The translations under genes were made by a program, and so were the position numbers. Shown here in pieces: positions 25,744 through 35,214 of a stretch of DNA of 64,000 bases (its first letter is position 1; every line of letters begins with the position of its first letter). The stretch comes from Bifidobacteriaceae bacterium (GTDB taxonomy: Bacteria > Actinomycetota > Actinomycetes > Actinomycetales > Bifidobacteriaceae). The notes beneath the pieces are model-generated. The model made no database searches. It worked only from the letters and a program-made list of their open reading frames with translations, and was not told the origin of the DNA. The DNA lies in contig JALCQD010000001.1 of the NCBI GenBank assembly GCA_022651005.1, positions 496,001 to 560,000 of the forward strand, given 5' to 3'.

Positions 25744-27108
25744 ATGCTGAATATCATGGAGGTCCACGAGACCAACCAGATGATCGAGCAGGAAAAGCTC
25801 GACGTGCGCACCATCACCATGGGCATCAGCCTGCTGGACTGCGCCACCGATGACGTGACGACGCTGTGCGACAACATCTACACCAAGATCACCACGAAGG
25901 CCCATGACCTCGTGGCCACCGGCAAGGCCATCGAGCGTGACTACGGCATCCCCATCGTCAACAAGCGCATCACCGTCACCCCCATCTCGCTGGTAGCAGG
26001 CAACGCGTGCCACACCATCGACGACTACGTGGCCGTGGCCCACGCCCTGGATCGCGCCGCCAAGGAAGTTGGCGTGGACCTCATTGGAGGCTTCTCCGCT
26101 CTCGTCAGCAAGTCCATGACGCCCGCAGAAAACCTCCTCATTCGCTCCCTGCCGCGCGTCCTCGCGGAAACCGATATTGTGTGCTCCTCCGTAAACGTGG
26201 GGTCCACCAAGACCGGCATCGATATGAACGCCGTGGCACTCATGGGACACATCGTCAAGGATGTGGCCGAGGCAACCGCAGACAACGACTCTTATGGCTG
26301 CGTCAAGCTCGTGGTGTTCTGCAACGCGCCCGACGACAACCCCTTCATGGCGGGAGGCTTCCACGGCGTCACGGAAGGTGACGCTGTCATCAACGTGGGC
26401 GTTTCAGGACCCGGCGTCGTCTCCCGCGCACTCGACGAGGCTCGCGGCAAGGACTTCGAGTTCCTGTGCGAGACCATCAAGCGCACAGCGTTCAAGATCA
26501 CGCGCGTGGGGCAGCTCGTTGCGCAGGAGGCCTCACGCCGTCTCAATGTTCCCTTCGGCATCATCGACCTTTCGCTCGCCCCCACCCCCGCAGTGGGTGA
26601 CTCCGTGGGCGAAGTGCTCGAGAAGATCGGCCTCGCACAGGTGGGAGGCCCCGGCACCACGGCGGCCTTGGCCATGCTCAACGATCAGGTCAAAAAAGGC
26701 GGCATCATGGCGTCCAGCTACGTGGGTGGGCTCTCTGGCGCCTTCATCCCAGTGTCCGAAGACAAGAACATGATCGACGCCGCCGGTTCCGGCAACCTGC
26801 GCATCGAGAAGCTCGAGGCCATGACCTGCGTATGCTCCGTGGGCCTCGACATGATCGCCATTCCCGGCGACACCACAGCCTCCACGATTTCCGGCATCAT
26901 TGCCGACGAGGCAGCCATCGGCATGGTCAATCAGAAGACCACCGCCGTGCGCGTCATCCCCGTTGCCGGCAAGGGAGTGGGCGATTCCGCAGAATTCGGT
27001 GGACTCATGGGCTACGCACCCATCATGCCAGTGAACAACTCCTCGTGCGAGGAGTTCGTAAGCCGCGGAGGTCGCATTCCGGCCCCGATCCACAGCTTCA
27101 AGAACTGA
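25744..27108 (+). CDS. PFL family protein (UPF0210/DUF711)
   Basis: A 454-residue protein with a fold related to the glycyl-radical enzyme pyruvate formate-lyase. It lacks a visible C-terminal glycyl radical loop: the end is [21 protein letters not shown], as in other UPF0210 proteins. Other conserved stretches are [52 protein letters not shown] and [19 protein letters not shown]. It starts at an ATG at 25744 after GGAAGGAA. Function unknown; it forms an operon with the ACT-domain gene. Confidence 0.93.
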   Translation: MLNIMEVHETNQMIEQEKLDVRTITMGISLLDCATDDVTTLCDNIYTKITTKAHDLVATGKAIERDYGIPIVNKRITVTPISLVAGNACHTIDDYVAVAHALDRAAKEVGVDLIGGFSALVSKSMTPAENLLIRSLPRVLAETDIVCSSVNVGSTKTGIDMNAVALMGHIVKDVAEATADNDSYGCVKLVVFCNAPDDNPFMAGGFHGVTEGDAVINVGVSGPGVVSRALDEARGKDFEFLCETIKRTAFKITRVGQLVAQEASRRLNVPFGIIDLSLAPTPAVGDSVGEVLEKIGLAQVGGPGTTAALAMLNDQVKKGGIMASSYVGGLSGAFIPVSEDKNMIDAAGSGNLRIEKLEAMTCVCSVGLDMIAIPGDTTASTISGIIADEAAIGMVNQKTTAVRVIPVAGKGVGDSAEFGGLMGYAPIMPVNNSSCEEFVSRGGRIPAPIHSFKN

Positions 27109-27119
27109 TCGCGTCTCCC

Positions 27120-27246
27120 TTTTCGCACTCGATGCCTTTTAGTCGGCGAGTGCGAAAACCGTGCAATACAAATGGCCTACTGCCCGCTTAAATGCAGACA
27201 GTAGGCCATTTCTCACTCGCCGACCATTAAGCGGCGAGTGCGAAAA
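27120..27246. repeat. Array of three hairpins with repeated CGGCGAGTGCGAAAA units
   Basis: Hairpin 1 has 12-bp arms at 27120-27131 and 27147-27158. Hairpin 2 has 13-bp arms at 27170-27182 and 27199-27211. Hairpin 3 has 9-bp arms at 27214-27222 and 27232-27240. The sequence CGGCGAGTGCGAAAA occurs directly at 27144-27158 (allowing one base shift) and 27232-27246. The array lies between convergent UPF0210 and galK genes and probably terminates both. Confidence 0.75.
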
Positions 27247-27270
27247 AACGACTGACCCTCACTCTCGCAC

Positions 27271-28518
27271 TCAGCGATCCCTCGACGCCGAAGCCGCAGG
27301 GAACGCCGCGAGTGCACGAGGCGCGTTGAAGCCGCGGCGAGCGAACTCGTCGGCTACCTTCTGTGCGATCTCGTGCGACCGTCCCTTGTCCACGAGCGCG
27401 ATGATGGATCCGCCGAAGCCGCCGCCCGTCATGCGTGCACCGTAGGCGCCATTCTCGCGCGCCACAGCCACCGCCACGTCGAGCTCGGGAACGGTGACTT
27501 CATAATCCGCGGCGAGCGAGTCGTGGGAGGCATTCATTAAACGACCGGACCGTGCAATGTCTTCCTGTGCGAAGGCGGCCACGAAGTCGCGCACACGCTG
27601 GATTTCGGTAACGACGTGACGTACACGCTTCTTCATCGTCTCATTCGGCAACATATCCAGAGTTTCCTTGAGCGCCTGGAACGGATCGTCGGAGCGGGCG
27701 ATCGCATCCGCCGTGACGCGCAGGTTTGCCACGCCGAGAATCTCGGCGGCCTCCTCGCAGGTACGGCGACGCTCGGCGTACTGGCCGTCGTTGAGCTGGT
27801 GCGGGGCTTGGGTATCGATCACCACGAGCTCGAGATCGTGTGCTGTGAGGTCGAACGGCTTCTGAGACACGTTCTCCAGCGCGGTGAGCTCCGGGCGGCA
27901 GTCGAGCAGCAGCGCGTATCCCTCTTGGCAGCGCAGCGATGCCGACTGGTCCATGCCGCCGGTGGCAGCGCCGGCCATCTCGTTCTCGGAGCGAATGGCG
28001 GCCTCCACGAGAGTCACGCGGCCTGCATCCATCTGGCCATATCCCAGACCGAACACCTCATCGAGCGCGAGCGCCGTGGAGCACGTCATGGCAGCGGAGG
28101 AACTCAGGCCTCCACCCAACGGCACGCAGGAGGCGAAAGCCGCATCGAAGCCACCCACGGGAAGCTTCTTTTCGCGCAGCGCCCATGCCACCCCAAGCGG
28201 GTAGGCACCCCAGCCTGTGACTCCGCCAGCCTTGAGCGTGTCAAGATCGACTTCCACGACGTTGGAGGGATCCATTGCCGACACCACACGCGCTATGGAA
28301 TCCTTGCGAGGGCTTACTGCGATGAACGTGCGATGCGGCAGCGCGATGGGCAGGCACAGGCCCGCGTTGTAATCCGTGTGCTCACCGATGATGTTCACGC
28401 GTCCGGGCGCGCTCCACACGCCCGTGGGCTTGGAACCGTACGTCTTCTCGAACAGAGCGGAGGCGGCGTCGGCCCCAGCAGCGGAGGTGAATGCGTCGGT
28501 GAATTCAACTTCAGCCAT
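27271..28518 (-). CDS. galK: Galactokinase
   Basis: A 415-residue GHMP kinase that phosphorylates galactose at C1 in the Leloir pathway. Motifs are the galactokinase signature GRVNIIGEHTDYNAG, the ATP loop LGGGLSSSAAM, and the C-terminal GARMTGGGFGGSIIAL. The ATG at 28518 follows GGAGAAATAAC; the frame extends eight codons further upstream without support. It is the last gene of a deoR-galT-galK set on the minus strand. Codon and GC composition match the neighbours. Confidence 0.97.
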   Translation of the reverse strand: MAEVEFTDAFTSAAGADAASALFEKTYGSKPTGVWSAPGRVNIIGEHTDYNAGLCLPIALPHRTFIAVSPRKDSIARVVSAMDPSNVVEVDLDTLKAGGVTGWGAYPLGVAWALREKKLPVGGFDAAFASCVPLGGGLSSSAAMTCSTALALDEVFGLGYGQMDAGRVTLVEAAIRSENEMAGAATGGMDQSASLRCQEGYALLLDCRPELTALENVSQKPFDLTAHDLELVVIDTQAPHQLNDGQYAERRRTCEEAAEILGVANLRVTADAIARSDDPFQALKETLDMLPNETMKKRVRHVVTEIQRVRDFVAAFAQEDIARSGRLMNASHDSLAADYEVTVPELDVAVAVARENGAYGARMTGGGFGGSIIALVDKGRSHEIAQKVADEFARRGFNAPRALAAFPAASASRDR

Positions 28519-28573
28519 GTTATTTCTCCTTATTGGCAACAAGCGGTATAGCTACAGTTTCTGGTGGCGGCTT

Positions 28574-29833
28574 TCAGTCGTCGGCTTCCAGATCCACAGG
28601 GCCAAGCTCGTGGAAGCGGGCGGCAATCTTCTCGGGGGTCGTATCGGAAATCCACGCGGCCATCCCGGACTCGGAACCGGCAAGATACTTGATCTTGTTG
28701 GCGGCGCGACGGAACGAGAAGAATTGCAGATTGAGGCGGTAATTCTCGCGGCGTGCGTCGTGGATGGGCGCTTGATGCCATGCGGAAATGTAGGGAAGAT
28801 CCATACCCTTGCCGTCACCGGTGTCGAAGAAAGCGTTGCCGCGCTTGAGCAGCGTGGAATACATCTGAGCCAAGCCCCAGCGCTCGTCGTCATTGAGCTG
28901 GTCGATGGTGAGCACGCCGTCGCGCACAGGCGCCACGTGGACCTCCAGAGGCCAGCGAGCGGCTGCGGGAACATAGGCGACCCAGGTGCGATTGCGGAAT
29001 ACGATGCGCTCCTCGGCGTCGAGTTCAGCGGCGAGGATGTCCTTGAGCAGGTTGCCCCCGGTGCGCTCGTGGTAGGCCTGCGTGTGAGTCAGCTCCTGCT
29101 CCATCTTGGGAGCGATGAAGGGATAGCAGTAGATCTGACCGTGGGGATGCGCCAGTGAGACACCGATTTCCTGGCCGTGATTTTCGAAGGGGAAGATTTG
29201 CTCGATGCCGTCGATCTTGGAGTTTTCAGCTGTGCGGAAGGCCCAGCCCTCCACCACAGTGCGCAGACGGCTCACCGGAAGATTTGCAGGCAGACCCGCT
29301 TCGTTGGGGTCAAAGCAGATGACCTCGCAGCGGCCGGCGGCGATCTTCTTTTCCCACAGCGGGTTGCCGTTGATGTAGCTCGTGGCATCGGGAGCTCCCG
29401 GCACCTGCTGCATGGAGGGGAAACGATTCTCAAAGACGACGACGTTGTAGTCGGTGTCCGGAACCTCACCATCCTGGTAGGGATCTCCCGGCTTGCGCGC
29501 GGCGAGCGGATTGCCCTTTGCCGTGGCACCGGGCCCTGCTGTGATAGGACGATTCATGCGCGCGGTGGCCATGGGAATCCAGTCACCCGTGAGCGGATCA
29601 CGGCGCATTTGAGGAGCCTGAACCGGAATCTCGTTGCCATCGGCGTCCTTGTGAGGAGCGAAGCGGTCGGCGAGGGGACGCGGATCGTGCAGCTCGCGCG
29701 TCTTGGCACCAGAAACGTAATCGGGGTCGTCATCGAGATAGAAGAAATCACGACCGTCCGCAAGCTTCGTGGGTGTGATGCGAATGTTCTTTTTCGCATA
29801 CTCGCCAGGTTCATAGTTCTCAAATTGTGACAT
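28574..29833 (-). CDS. galT: Galactose-1-phosphate uridylyltransferase
   Basis: A 419-residue enzyme that transfers UMP from UDP-glucose to galactose-1-phosphate. The catalytic His-Pro-His motif is in SLAHPHGQIYCYP; other family segments are RRDPLTGDWIPMATAR, VVVFENRFPSM and WPLEVHVAP. The ATG at 29833 follows GAAAGGTAAG. It is transcribed 55 bases before galK and 58 bases after the DeoR-family regulator, so the three genes are probably one regulated unit. Confidence 0.97.
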   Translation of the reverse strand: MSQFENYEPGEYAKKNIRITPTKLADGRDFFYLDDDPDYVSGAKTRELHDPRPLADRFAPHKDADGNEIPVQAPQMRRDPLTGDWIPMATARMNRPITAGPGATAKGNPLAARKPGDPYQDGEVPDTDYNVVVFENRFPSMQQVPGAPDATSYINGNPLWEKKIAAGRCEVICFDPNEAGLPANLPVSRLRTVVEGWAFRTAENSKIDGIEQIFPFENHGQEIGVSLAHPHGQIYCYPFIAPKMEQELTHTQAYHERTGGNLLKDILAAELDAEERIVFRNRTWVAYVPAAARWPLEVHVAPVRDGVLTIDQLNDDERWGLAQMYSTLLKRGNAFFDTGDGKGMDLPYISAWHQAPIHDARRENYRLNLQFFSFRRAANKIKYLAGSESGMAAWISDTTPEKIAARFHELGPVDLEADD

Positions 29834-29891
29834 TAACTTACCTTTCTCAAATTCTTAAAAGGGCTGTAAGGAACGCGGCAGTGGGAAAGAC

Positions 29892-30746
29892 TCACTCTTC
29901 GCCGGGGTCCTCTCTTGACCCAGCATCCCCCGTGTCGCCATCCTCTGACGTGGCGTCATCATTTCCAATGCCGTCGGCCAGCACGAGGTCCTTCACTAGC
30001 TCACGGGTGGCGGAGGCCTGCGCGGGGGGAAGCCCCGAGTCGGCGATCACAGCATCCACTGCGTCAAAGCTGGCGAACAACGACAACGACGTGTTCTGCC
30101 ACTTGGAGTGATCGGCAAGAATGAACGTGCGATCCGAAATCCCCATGAGCGCCTGATTGGTGGAGGCTTCCAGTGAGTTTGGCGTGAGGAAGCCGCGAGG
30201 AATGGAGACTGAATGCGTTCCGAGGAACAGCGAGTTCACGCGCAGCGACGAGATGATCTTGTCGGCAATGGGCCCCACGAGGGAGTTGGAACGAGTGACG
30301 ACTCCGCCCGTAACGATGACCTCAACGTCCTTGCTTTCCGTCGCTTGGACGAGTTCTGCCACGGGAGTGGAGTTCGTGAGAATGGTGATGCCATCGGAAC
30401 GGCGAGACTCCATGAGACGCTGTGCGAACACGTAGGTTGTGGTGCCTCCGCCGATGGCAACAACGTCACCCGGGGACACAAAGGATATGGCTGCCTGCGC
30501 GATTTCGTCCTTGAGATCAACATCGAGTTGTGACTTCACCGAGAAAAGGGGCTCTGCGAGCAGTGCACTGGTGGAGACAGCACCGCCATGAACCCGACGC
30601 AGGAGTCCACGGTCTGCGAGATCCGCAATATCTCGGCGCACTGTCATGGAGGACACACCGAGCTCTTTCGACAAAGCTGCGATGCGCACGGCACCGCGCG
30701 TCCTCAGCCGCGAAAGGATGAAGAACTGTCGTTGTGAAGCAATCAT
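29892..30746 (-). CDS. DeoR family transcriptional regulator of the gal genes
   Basis: A 284-residue regulator. The N-terminal helix-turn-helix is QFFILSRLRTRGAVRIAALSKELGVSSMTVRRDIADLADRGLLRRVHGGA, followed by the DeoR sensor domain (GDVVAIGGGTTTYVFAQRL, ITILTNSTPVAELV, FILADHSKW), which in this family senses phosphorylated sugars. An acidic tail of about 25 residues is unusual. It sits directly upstream of galT-galK, so galactose-pathway control is the likely job. The 147 bases before it are shared with the divergent Crp gene. Confidence 0.9.
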   Translation of the reverse strand: MIASQRQFFILSRLRTRGAVRIAALSKELGVSSMTVRRDIADLADRGLLRRVHGGAVSTSALLAEPLFSVKSQLDVDLKDEIAQAAISFVSPGDVVAIGGGTTTYVFAQRLMESRRSDGITILTNSTPVAELVQATESKDVEVIVTGGVVTRSNSLVGPIADKIISSLRVNSLFLGTHSVSIPRGFLTPNSLEASTNQALMGISDRTFILADHSKWQNTSLSLFASFDAVDAVIADSGLPPAQASATRELVKDLVLADGIGNDDATSEDGDTGDAGSREDPGEE

Positions 30747-30893
30747 ATGAACATTATCTCACACTTTCTTTCAAAATAAACCACAAATGCACAGAAAATG
30801 GTCACTTCAACTCGCCAGACTCACCTACCTGAGGAGTACGGAAAAAGTCGGTACCATGAATGGAGAGTTATCAGCAGAATGAAAGGAGCCTCA

Positions 30894-31607
30894 ATGCCCG
30901 ACGCAACACATGGCGCAACTGGCGAGGAAATTCTGCTCAAAACCGCACTTTTCAGTCAGGTCCCAGAGGACGAGGCAGCACAGTTGCTGCCCTCTCTCCA
31001 GACCGAAACCTTCAACAAGGGAGACTACATCTTCCGCGAAGGTGACACCGATCATCAGATGTTCGTCATCGAATCGGGCAGAGTGAAGCTCACGCGCTCC
31101 TCTCGTGACGAACGCGTGCAACTTTTGAGCATCCACGGACGCGGTGAAATTCTCGGAGAAATCCCGGTCTTCGATCCAGAAGGCGGCCCCCGCACTGCCA
31201 ATGCAGTCGCCATGACGAATAACACCACCGTCGCCTCCCTCACCCACGAGGCGCTCTTTGCCTGGCTCAACGAACACCCCCGCGTCGCCATCAACATGCT
31301 GCAGGTCCTCGCCAACCGCATGCGCAAGAACAACGAGCGCATTTCGGATCTCGTGTTCACCGACGTACCCGGTCGCCTTGCCAAAACACTGCTCGATCTT
31401 GCCGTCCGCTTCGGAGCTCCCACAGAGGAAGGTCTCGTGGTTCCCCACGACCTCACCCAAGAGGAACTCGCCCAGCTGGTGGGATCCTCTCGAGAGACGG
31501 TCAACAAGGCTCTCATGGACTTCACCAACCGCAAGTGGATTGCGCGCAAGGGCCGTACCATCGTCATCTTCCAACCCGGAAAGCTCATCAGGAGAACCCG
31601 TCAATAA
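30894..31607 (+). CDS. Crp/Fnr family regulator (GlxR-like)
   Basis: A 237-residue cyclic-nucleotide-binding-type regulator. The N-terminal beta-barrel runs from FSQVPEDEAAQLLPSLQTETFNKGDYIFREGD through GRGEILGEIPVFDPEGGPRTANAVA, the position of the cyclic-AMP contact loop. The C-terminal helix-turn-helix HDLTQEELAQLVGSSRETVNKALMDFTNRKWI strongly resembles actinobacterial GlxR. The ATG at 30894 follows AAAGGAGCC; the open frame upstream to 30798 is unsupported. It is 93 bases upstream of a penicillin-binding protein gene on the same strand and divergent from the gal regulator. It could act on carbon-source genes elsewhere in the window (inference). Confidence 0.93.
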   Translation: MPDATHGATGEEILLKTALFSQVPEDEAAQLLPSLQTETFNKGDYIFREGDTDHQMFVIESGRVKLTRSSRDERVQLLSIHGRGEILGEIPVFDPEGGPRTANAVAMTNNTTVASLTHEALFAWLNEHPRVAINMLQVLANRMRKNNERISDLVFTDVPGRLAKTLLDLAVRFGAPTEEGLVVPHDLTQEELAQLVGSSRETVNKALMDFTNRKWIARKGRTIVIFQPGKLIRRTRQ

Positions 31608-31700
31608 GCCGTAAATAAGCTGAGAACCAGTGGGCGGAAGCCGTGAAAATCGGGGCCGCGCTTCACCGATCTGTAGGGTGGGAACAATAAACTGGCGAGC

Positions 31701-33878
31701 ATGGCCCAATCTTCTGAAAAACAGCCGATGACCGTGCGTCGTTTCCTTTCACTCCTTTTGGTGTACGTTCTTTTGTGCATCGCGGGAGGTACTGCGGCGT
31801 CCGGATTCTTCGCACCCGTCGTCATCGGCGTGAATAAAGCGGCCAAAAATCTCATTCCATCGCTTCAATCCGAATCCATCGATATGGATCTCGCGGATCT
31901 CCCTCAGCAGTCACGCATGTACGCCTCGGATGGCACGACAGTGATCGCCCAGTTCTACGACCAGAACCGCATTGTGGTGGCGCTCAAGGATATTTCAGAA
32001 CCCATGCAAAAGGCCGTCGTAGCTCGCGAGGATCGTCGATTCCTCGAGCATTCGGGCATTGACCCACAGGGCATTGCCCGCGCCTTCATCCAGACTTATA
32101 TCAAGGGCGGGGATACGCAGGGCGGTTCCACCCTGACCCAGCAGTACGTGAAGAACGTGCTCATCGACCAAGCGGAGGAAAGTGACGATCCCATCGCCGC
32201 CTATCACGCCTCCGAGGAGACCATTGCCCGCAAGCTGCGCGAAATGCTCATTTCCGTGGAGCTTGAAAAGCATCATAGCAAGTCGGAGATTCTGCAGGGC
32301 TATCTCAATATCGCTCAGTTCGGCACCAGTGTCTACGGCGTTGAAACAGCAGCACAACACTACTTCAGCAAATCGGCAAAAAATCTCACGCTCGGGGAGG
32401 CGGCGACCATCGCTGCCATCACGAAGAACCCCGCGAGTTACGACCCCACGGCGCATCCCGAAACCGCGCAACAGCAGCGCAACATCGTGCTTGACCTCAT
32501 GCAGGAGACCGGTTTCGCCACCGCCAAGGCAGTCAAGGCCGCAAAGGCCGTACCACTCACCAAAATGCTCAAGGTGAAGTCCGTCCCCGTGGGCTGCCAG
32601 ACGGCAGGAACGGCCGCCTTCTTCTGCGATTACGTGGTGCACAAGATTCTCAATTCGAAGAATTTCGGTAAAACGGAGGCCGCGCGCAAGAAGCTGCTCT
32701 ACCAGGGTGGATTGGAAATCTACACCACCATGAACGTTGACGCGCAGGCCGCCGCGTGGAAGGCCGTCACTACGGAGATCCCCGTGAAAGATCAATCGGG
32801 CGTGGAGGATGTGCTCGCCGCCATCAAACCTGGCACGGGTGAAGTGCTGGCGCTCGCGCAAAACCGTTATTACGACGCCACCACGAGCGCCGACCCATAT
32901 TCCACTTCCATGAATTACGCCGTTGATCAAATAGACGGCGGAGGCCAAGGCTTCCAGATGGGTTCCACATGGAAGCCTATCAACTTCGCGGCTTGGCTCA
33001 AGGCGGGACATTCAGCAAATCAGGCGCTGCGAACGTACACAAGCTACAGCCAGGGATCCTTCCCCTGCTATCACGCGAGCAGTGTCCCCTGGAACGTCAC
33101 CAACTCCGAGGGTGGCACCGTCAATCCGGAGACGCCTCTTCACGCACTGAACTACTCGCACAACACCACGCAGGCTTCCATGGCCCAGATCATTGGCCTC
33201 TGCGCCATCGCGGACACCGCCACGGAGATGGGGTATCACAACTCCAGCGAAGCTCAATCAGACGTCCACTCCACCATGACCCCAACAATGGTCATCGGCG
33301 GCGGCGCAGCTCAGGTCTCCCCGCTCACCATGTCCAATGTGTACGCAACGATCGCCGCTGCGGGCAAGGAATGCACGCCTATTGCCATGACGAAGGTCAT
33401 CAATGCGGACGGCAAGTCACTCTCCGTTCCCAGCGCCGGCTGCCACCAAGCCATCGACAAGAACGTCGCCGAAACCACCGCCTACGCCATGAATCTCAAC
33501 GTGACGAAGGGCATCGCAAACGCGGCGCAGCTCAGCGGTGGTCGTAAGACCTTCGCAAAAACAGGTACTAACGGATTGACAACCCTCGTCACCGGCGGCT
33601 TCGTGCCACAGGTAGCGGCCATGAGCTTCGTCGGCCACGCGGACAATCTCGCCAAGGAGCTCAGCGGCGCCACGATTAATGGCGTCACGAAATCCACGTG
33701 GTACGGCGCCGATATCGCTTTGCCTACATGGAAACTCTTCATGGAAACGTACCTGAAGAACGCCAAGATCAAGAACGACAACAGCTATGGCACGCCAGAT
33801 CAAAAGATGTTGACAACGGGAACTGGAACGTCCTCCTCGTCGTCAACCTCCAAGTCCACAACCGGCTCCACGAACTGA
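31701..33878 (+). CDS. Bifunctional penicillin-binding protein (class A)
   Basis: A 725-residue membrane enzyme that polymerises and cross-links peptidoglycan. It has an N-terminal transmembrane helix (about residues 13-38), then a GT51 glycosyltransferase domain with VVAREDRRFLEHSGIDPQGIARAF and GGSTLTQQYVKN, and a transpeptidase domain with Ser422 in GSTWKP, Ser486 in YSHNT and KTG at 620-622 (AKTGTN). The C-terminal tail is Ser/Thr-rich and probably disordered. It follows the Crp-type regulator, a common actinobacterial arrangement. Confidence 0.95.
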   Translation: MAQSSEKQPMTVRRFLSLLLVYVLLCIAGGTAASGFFAPVVIGVNKAAKNLIPSLQSESIDMDLADLPQQSRMYASDGTTVIAQFYDQNRIVVALKDISEPMQKAVVAREDRRFLEHSGIDPQGIARAFIQTYIKGGDTQGGSTLTQQYVKNVLIDQAEESDDPIAAYHASEETIARKLREMLISVELEKHHSKSEILQGYLNIAQFGTSVYGVETAAQHYFSKSAKNLTLGEAATIAAITKNPASYDPTAHPETAQQQRNIVLDLMQETGFATAKAVKAAKAVPLTKMLKVKSVPVGCQTAGTAAFFCDYVVHKILNSKNFGKTEAARKKLLYQGGLEIYTTMNVDAQAAAWKAVTTEIPVKDQSGVEDVLAAIKPGTGEVLALAQNRYYDATTSADPYSTSMNYAVDQIDGGGQGFQMGSTWKPINFAAWLKAGHSANQALRTYTSYSQGSFPCYHASSVPWNVTNSEGGTVNPETPLHALNYSHNTTQASMAQIIGLCAIADTATEMGYHNSSEAQSDVHSTMTPTMVIGGGAAQVSPLTMSNVYATIAAAGKECTPIAMTKVINADGKSLSVPSAGCHQAIDKNVAETTAYAMNLNVTKGIANAAQLSGGRKTFAKTGTNGLTTLVTGGFVPQVAAMSFVGHADNLAKELSGATINGVTKSTWYGADIALPTWKLFMETYLKNAKIKNDNSYGTPDQKMLTTGTGTSSSSSTSKSTTGSTN

Positions 33879-33965
33879 GATTTTTCGCCGTTCAGCAACT
33901 CATGAGCATGTGCTCCATTAGGAGGAGTATCTTTCGTACTAATACGCGTATGAAAGGTGCTCCTC

Positions 33966-35195
33966 ATGTCATCTCAGCAGATTTATGGCGACTCAGTTCC
34001 AGCGGCTCCCCCGGCTCCGAAGCACGGGACACACGCCAAACCGGAAACTGAAGAATCTGAAATAGTGCACACACAGAACAACGCCACGGTCTCAGGCGCT
34101 CACCCCCTACTTTTCAAGCCCATGACCTTGCGCGACATCACCTTCCGCAACCGTGCGTGGCTGCCTCCCATGGACCAGTATTCGGCTTTCAAGCAAGACG
34201 GCATGCCCACCGATTGGCACTATCAGCATTACGTATCGCGCGCAAACGGCGGCTTCGGACTCGTCATCACCGAAGCAACTGCCGTAAGCCCCGAGGGCCG
34301 CATCTCCCCCGACGACGTTGGCCTGTGGAACGACGCTCAGCAGAACACGTGGCGCTGGATTGCCAGCGGCATTGCCGCGGCTGGCGCAGTTCCTGGAATT
34401 CAGCTCAATCACGCCGGGCGCAAGGGATCGAGCGGTGACTTCACCGTCGGCTTCAACAACGCCTCCGTTCCTTTTGAAAACGGCGGCTGGCAAACAGTGG
34501 CACCCTCGCGAGTGCCCTTTGGCTCCTACGCCATTCCCAATGAGCTAAGCCGCGACGAGATTCATGGCATCGTCGCTGACTTCCGCAACTCCGCAGCTCG
34601 AGCGGTGGCAGCAGGATTCAAGGTCATTGAGATTCACGCCGCACACGGCTATCTGATTTCACAATTCCTGGATCCCCTCTCCAATGTGCGCACTGACGAC
34701 TATAGCGGATCACTGGAGAATCGGATGCGGTTCCTCATCGAAATCGTTGACGCCATCCGCGAGGTATTGCCTGAGTCGTTGCCGCTCTTCGTGCGCATCT
34801 CCGCCACGGATTGGGCGCAGGGCGGCTGGGATTTGGATCAGACTGTCAAGGTGGCTCAGGTGGTCAAGCGGCATGGCGTCGATCTCATGGACGTGTCCAC
34901 TGGCGGCATCGTTCCTTACGTCAGCATTCCAGTGGCGCCGAATTACCAAGTGCCCTTCGCCGCAGAAGTGCGAGCGCAAGCGGGAATTCCCACCACCGCG
35001 GTCGGACTCATCGACAAACCGAAGCAGGCGGAGAAGATTCTGCGCAAGGGATGGGCAGACGCCGTGGAGATTGGGCGCGCAGCCCTGCGTGAACCGTCAT
35101 GGCCGCTGCATGCCGCGTACAAGCTCGGGCTTAATCGTCATCAGGCCCCGTATCCGCCGCAGTATCTGCGCGGTGCTTACAGAGACGAGAAATAA
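33966..35195 (+). CDS. NADH:flavin oxidoreductase, old yellow enzyme family (YqjM-like)
   Basis: A 409-residue FMN enzyme that reduces activated alkenes. It has a TIM-barrel start (LFKPMTLRDITFRNRAWLPPMDQYSA), the substrate-binding EIHAAHGYLISQFLDPLSN with the paired histidine/Asn-equivalent segment, and the C-terminal FMN phosphate site (AVEIGRAALREPSWP). Length is normal plus an N-terminal Pro-rich extension of about 45 residues. The ATG at 33966 follows AAAGG. The 87-base upstream gap contains a dyad around 33920-33960 that could be an operator or sequester the start, and the gene is convergent with pyrD. Confidence 0.93.
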   Translation: MSSQQIYGDSVPAAPPAPKHGTHAKPETEESEIVHTQNNATVSGAHPLLFKPMTLRDITFRNRAWLPPMDQYSAFKQDGMPTDWHYQHYVSRANGGFGLVITEATAVSPEGRISPDDVGLWNDAQQNTWRWIASGIAAAGAVPGIQLNHAGRKGSSGDFTVGFNNASVPFENGGWQTVAPSRVPFGSYAIPNELSRDEIHGIVADFRNSAARAVAAGFKVIEIHAAHGYLISQFLDPLSNVRTDDYSGSLENRMRFLIEIVDAIREVLPESLPLFVRISATDWAQGGWDLDQTVKVAQVVKRHGVDLMDVSTGGIVPYVSIPVAPNYQVPFAAEVRAQAGIPTTAVGLIDKPKQAEKILRKGWADAVEIGRAALREPSWPLHAAYKLGLNRHQAPYPPQYLRGAYRDEK

Positions 35196-35214
35196 CAAAT
35201 CCGAAAGAGAACGC

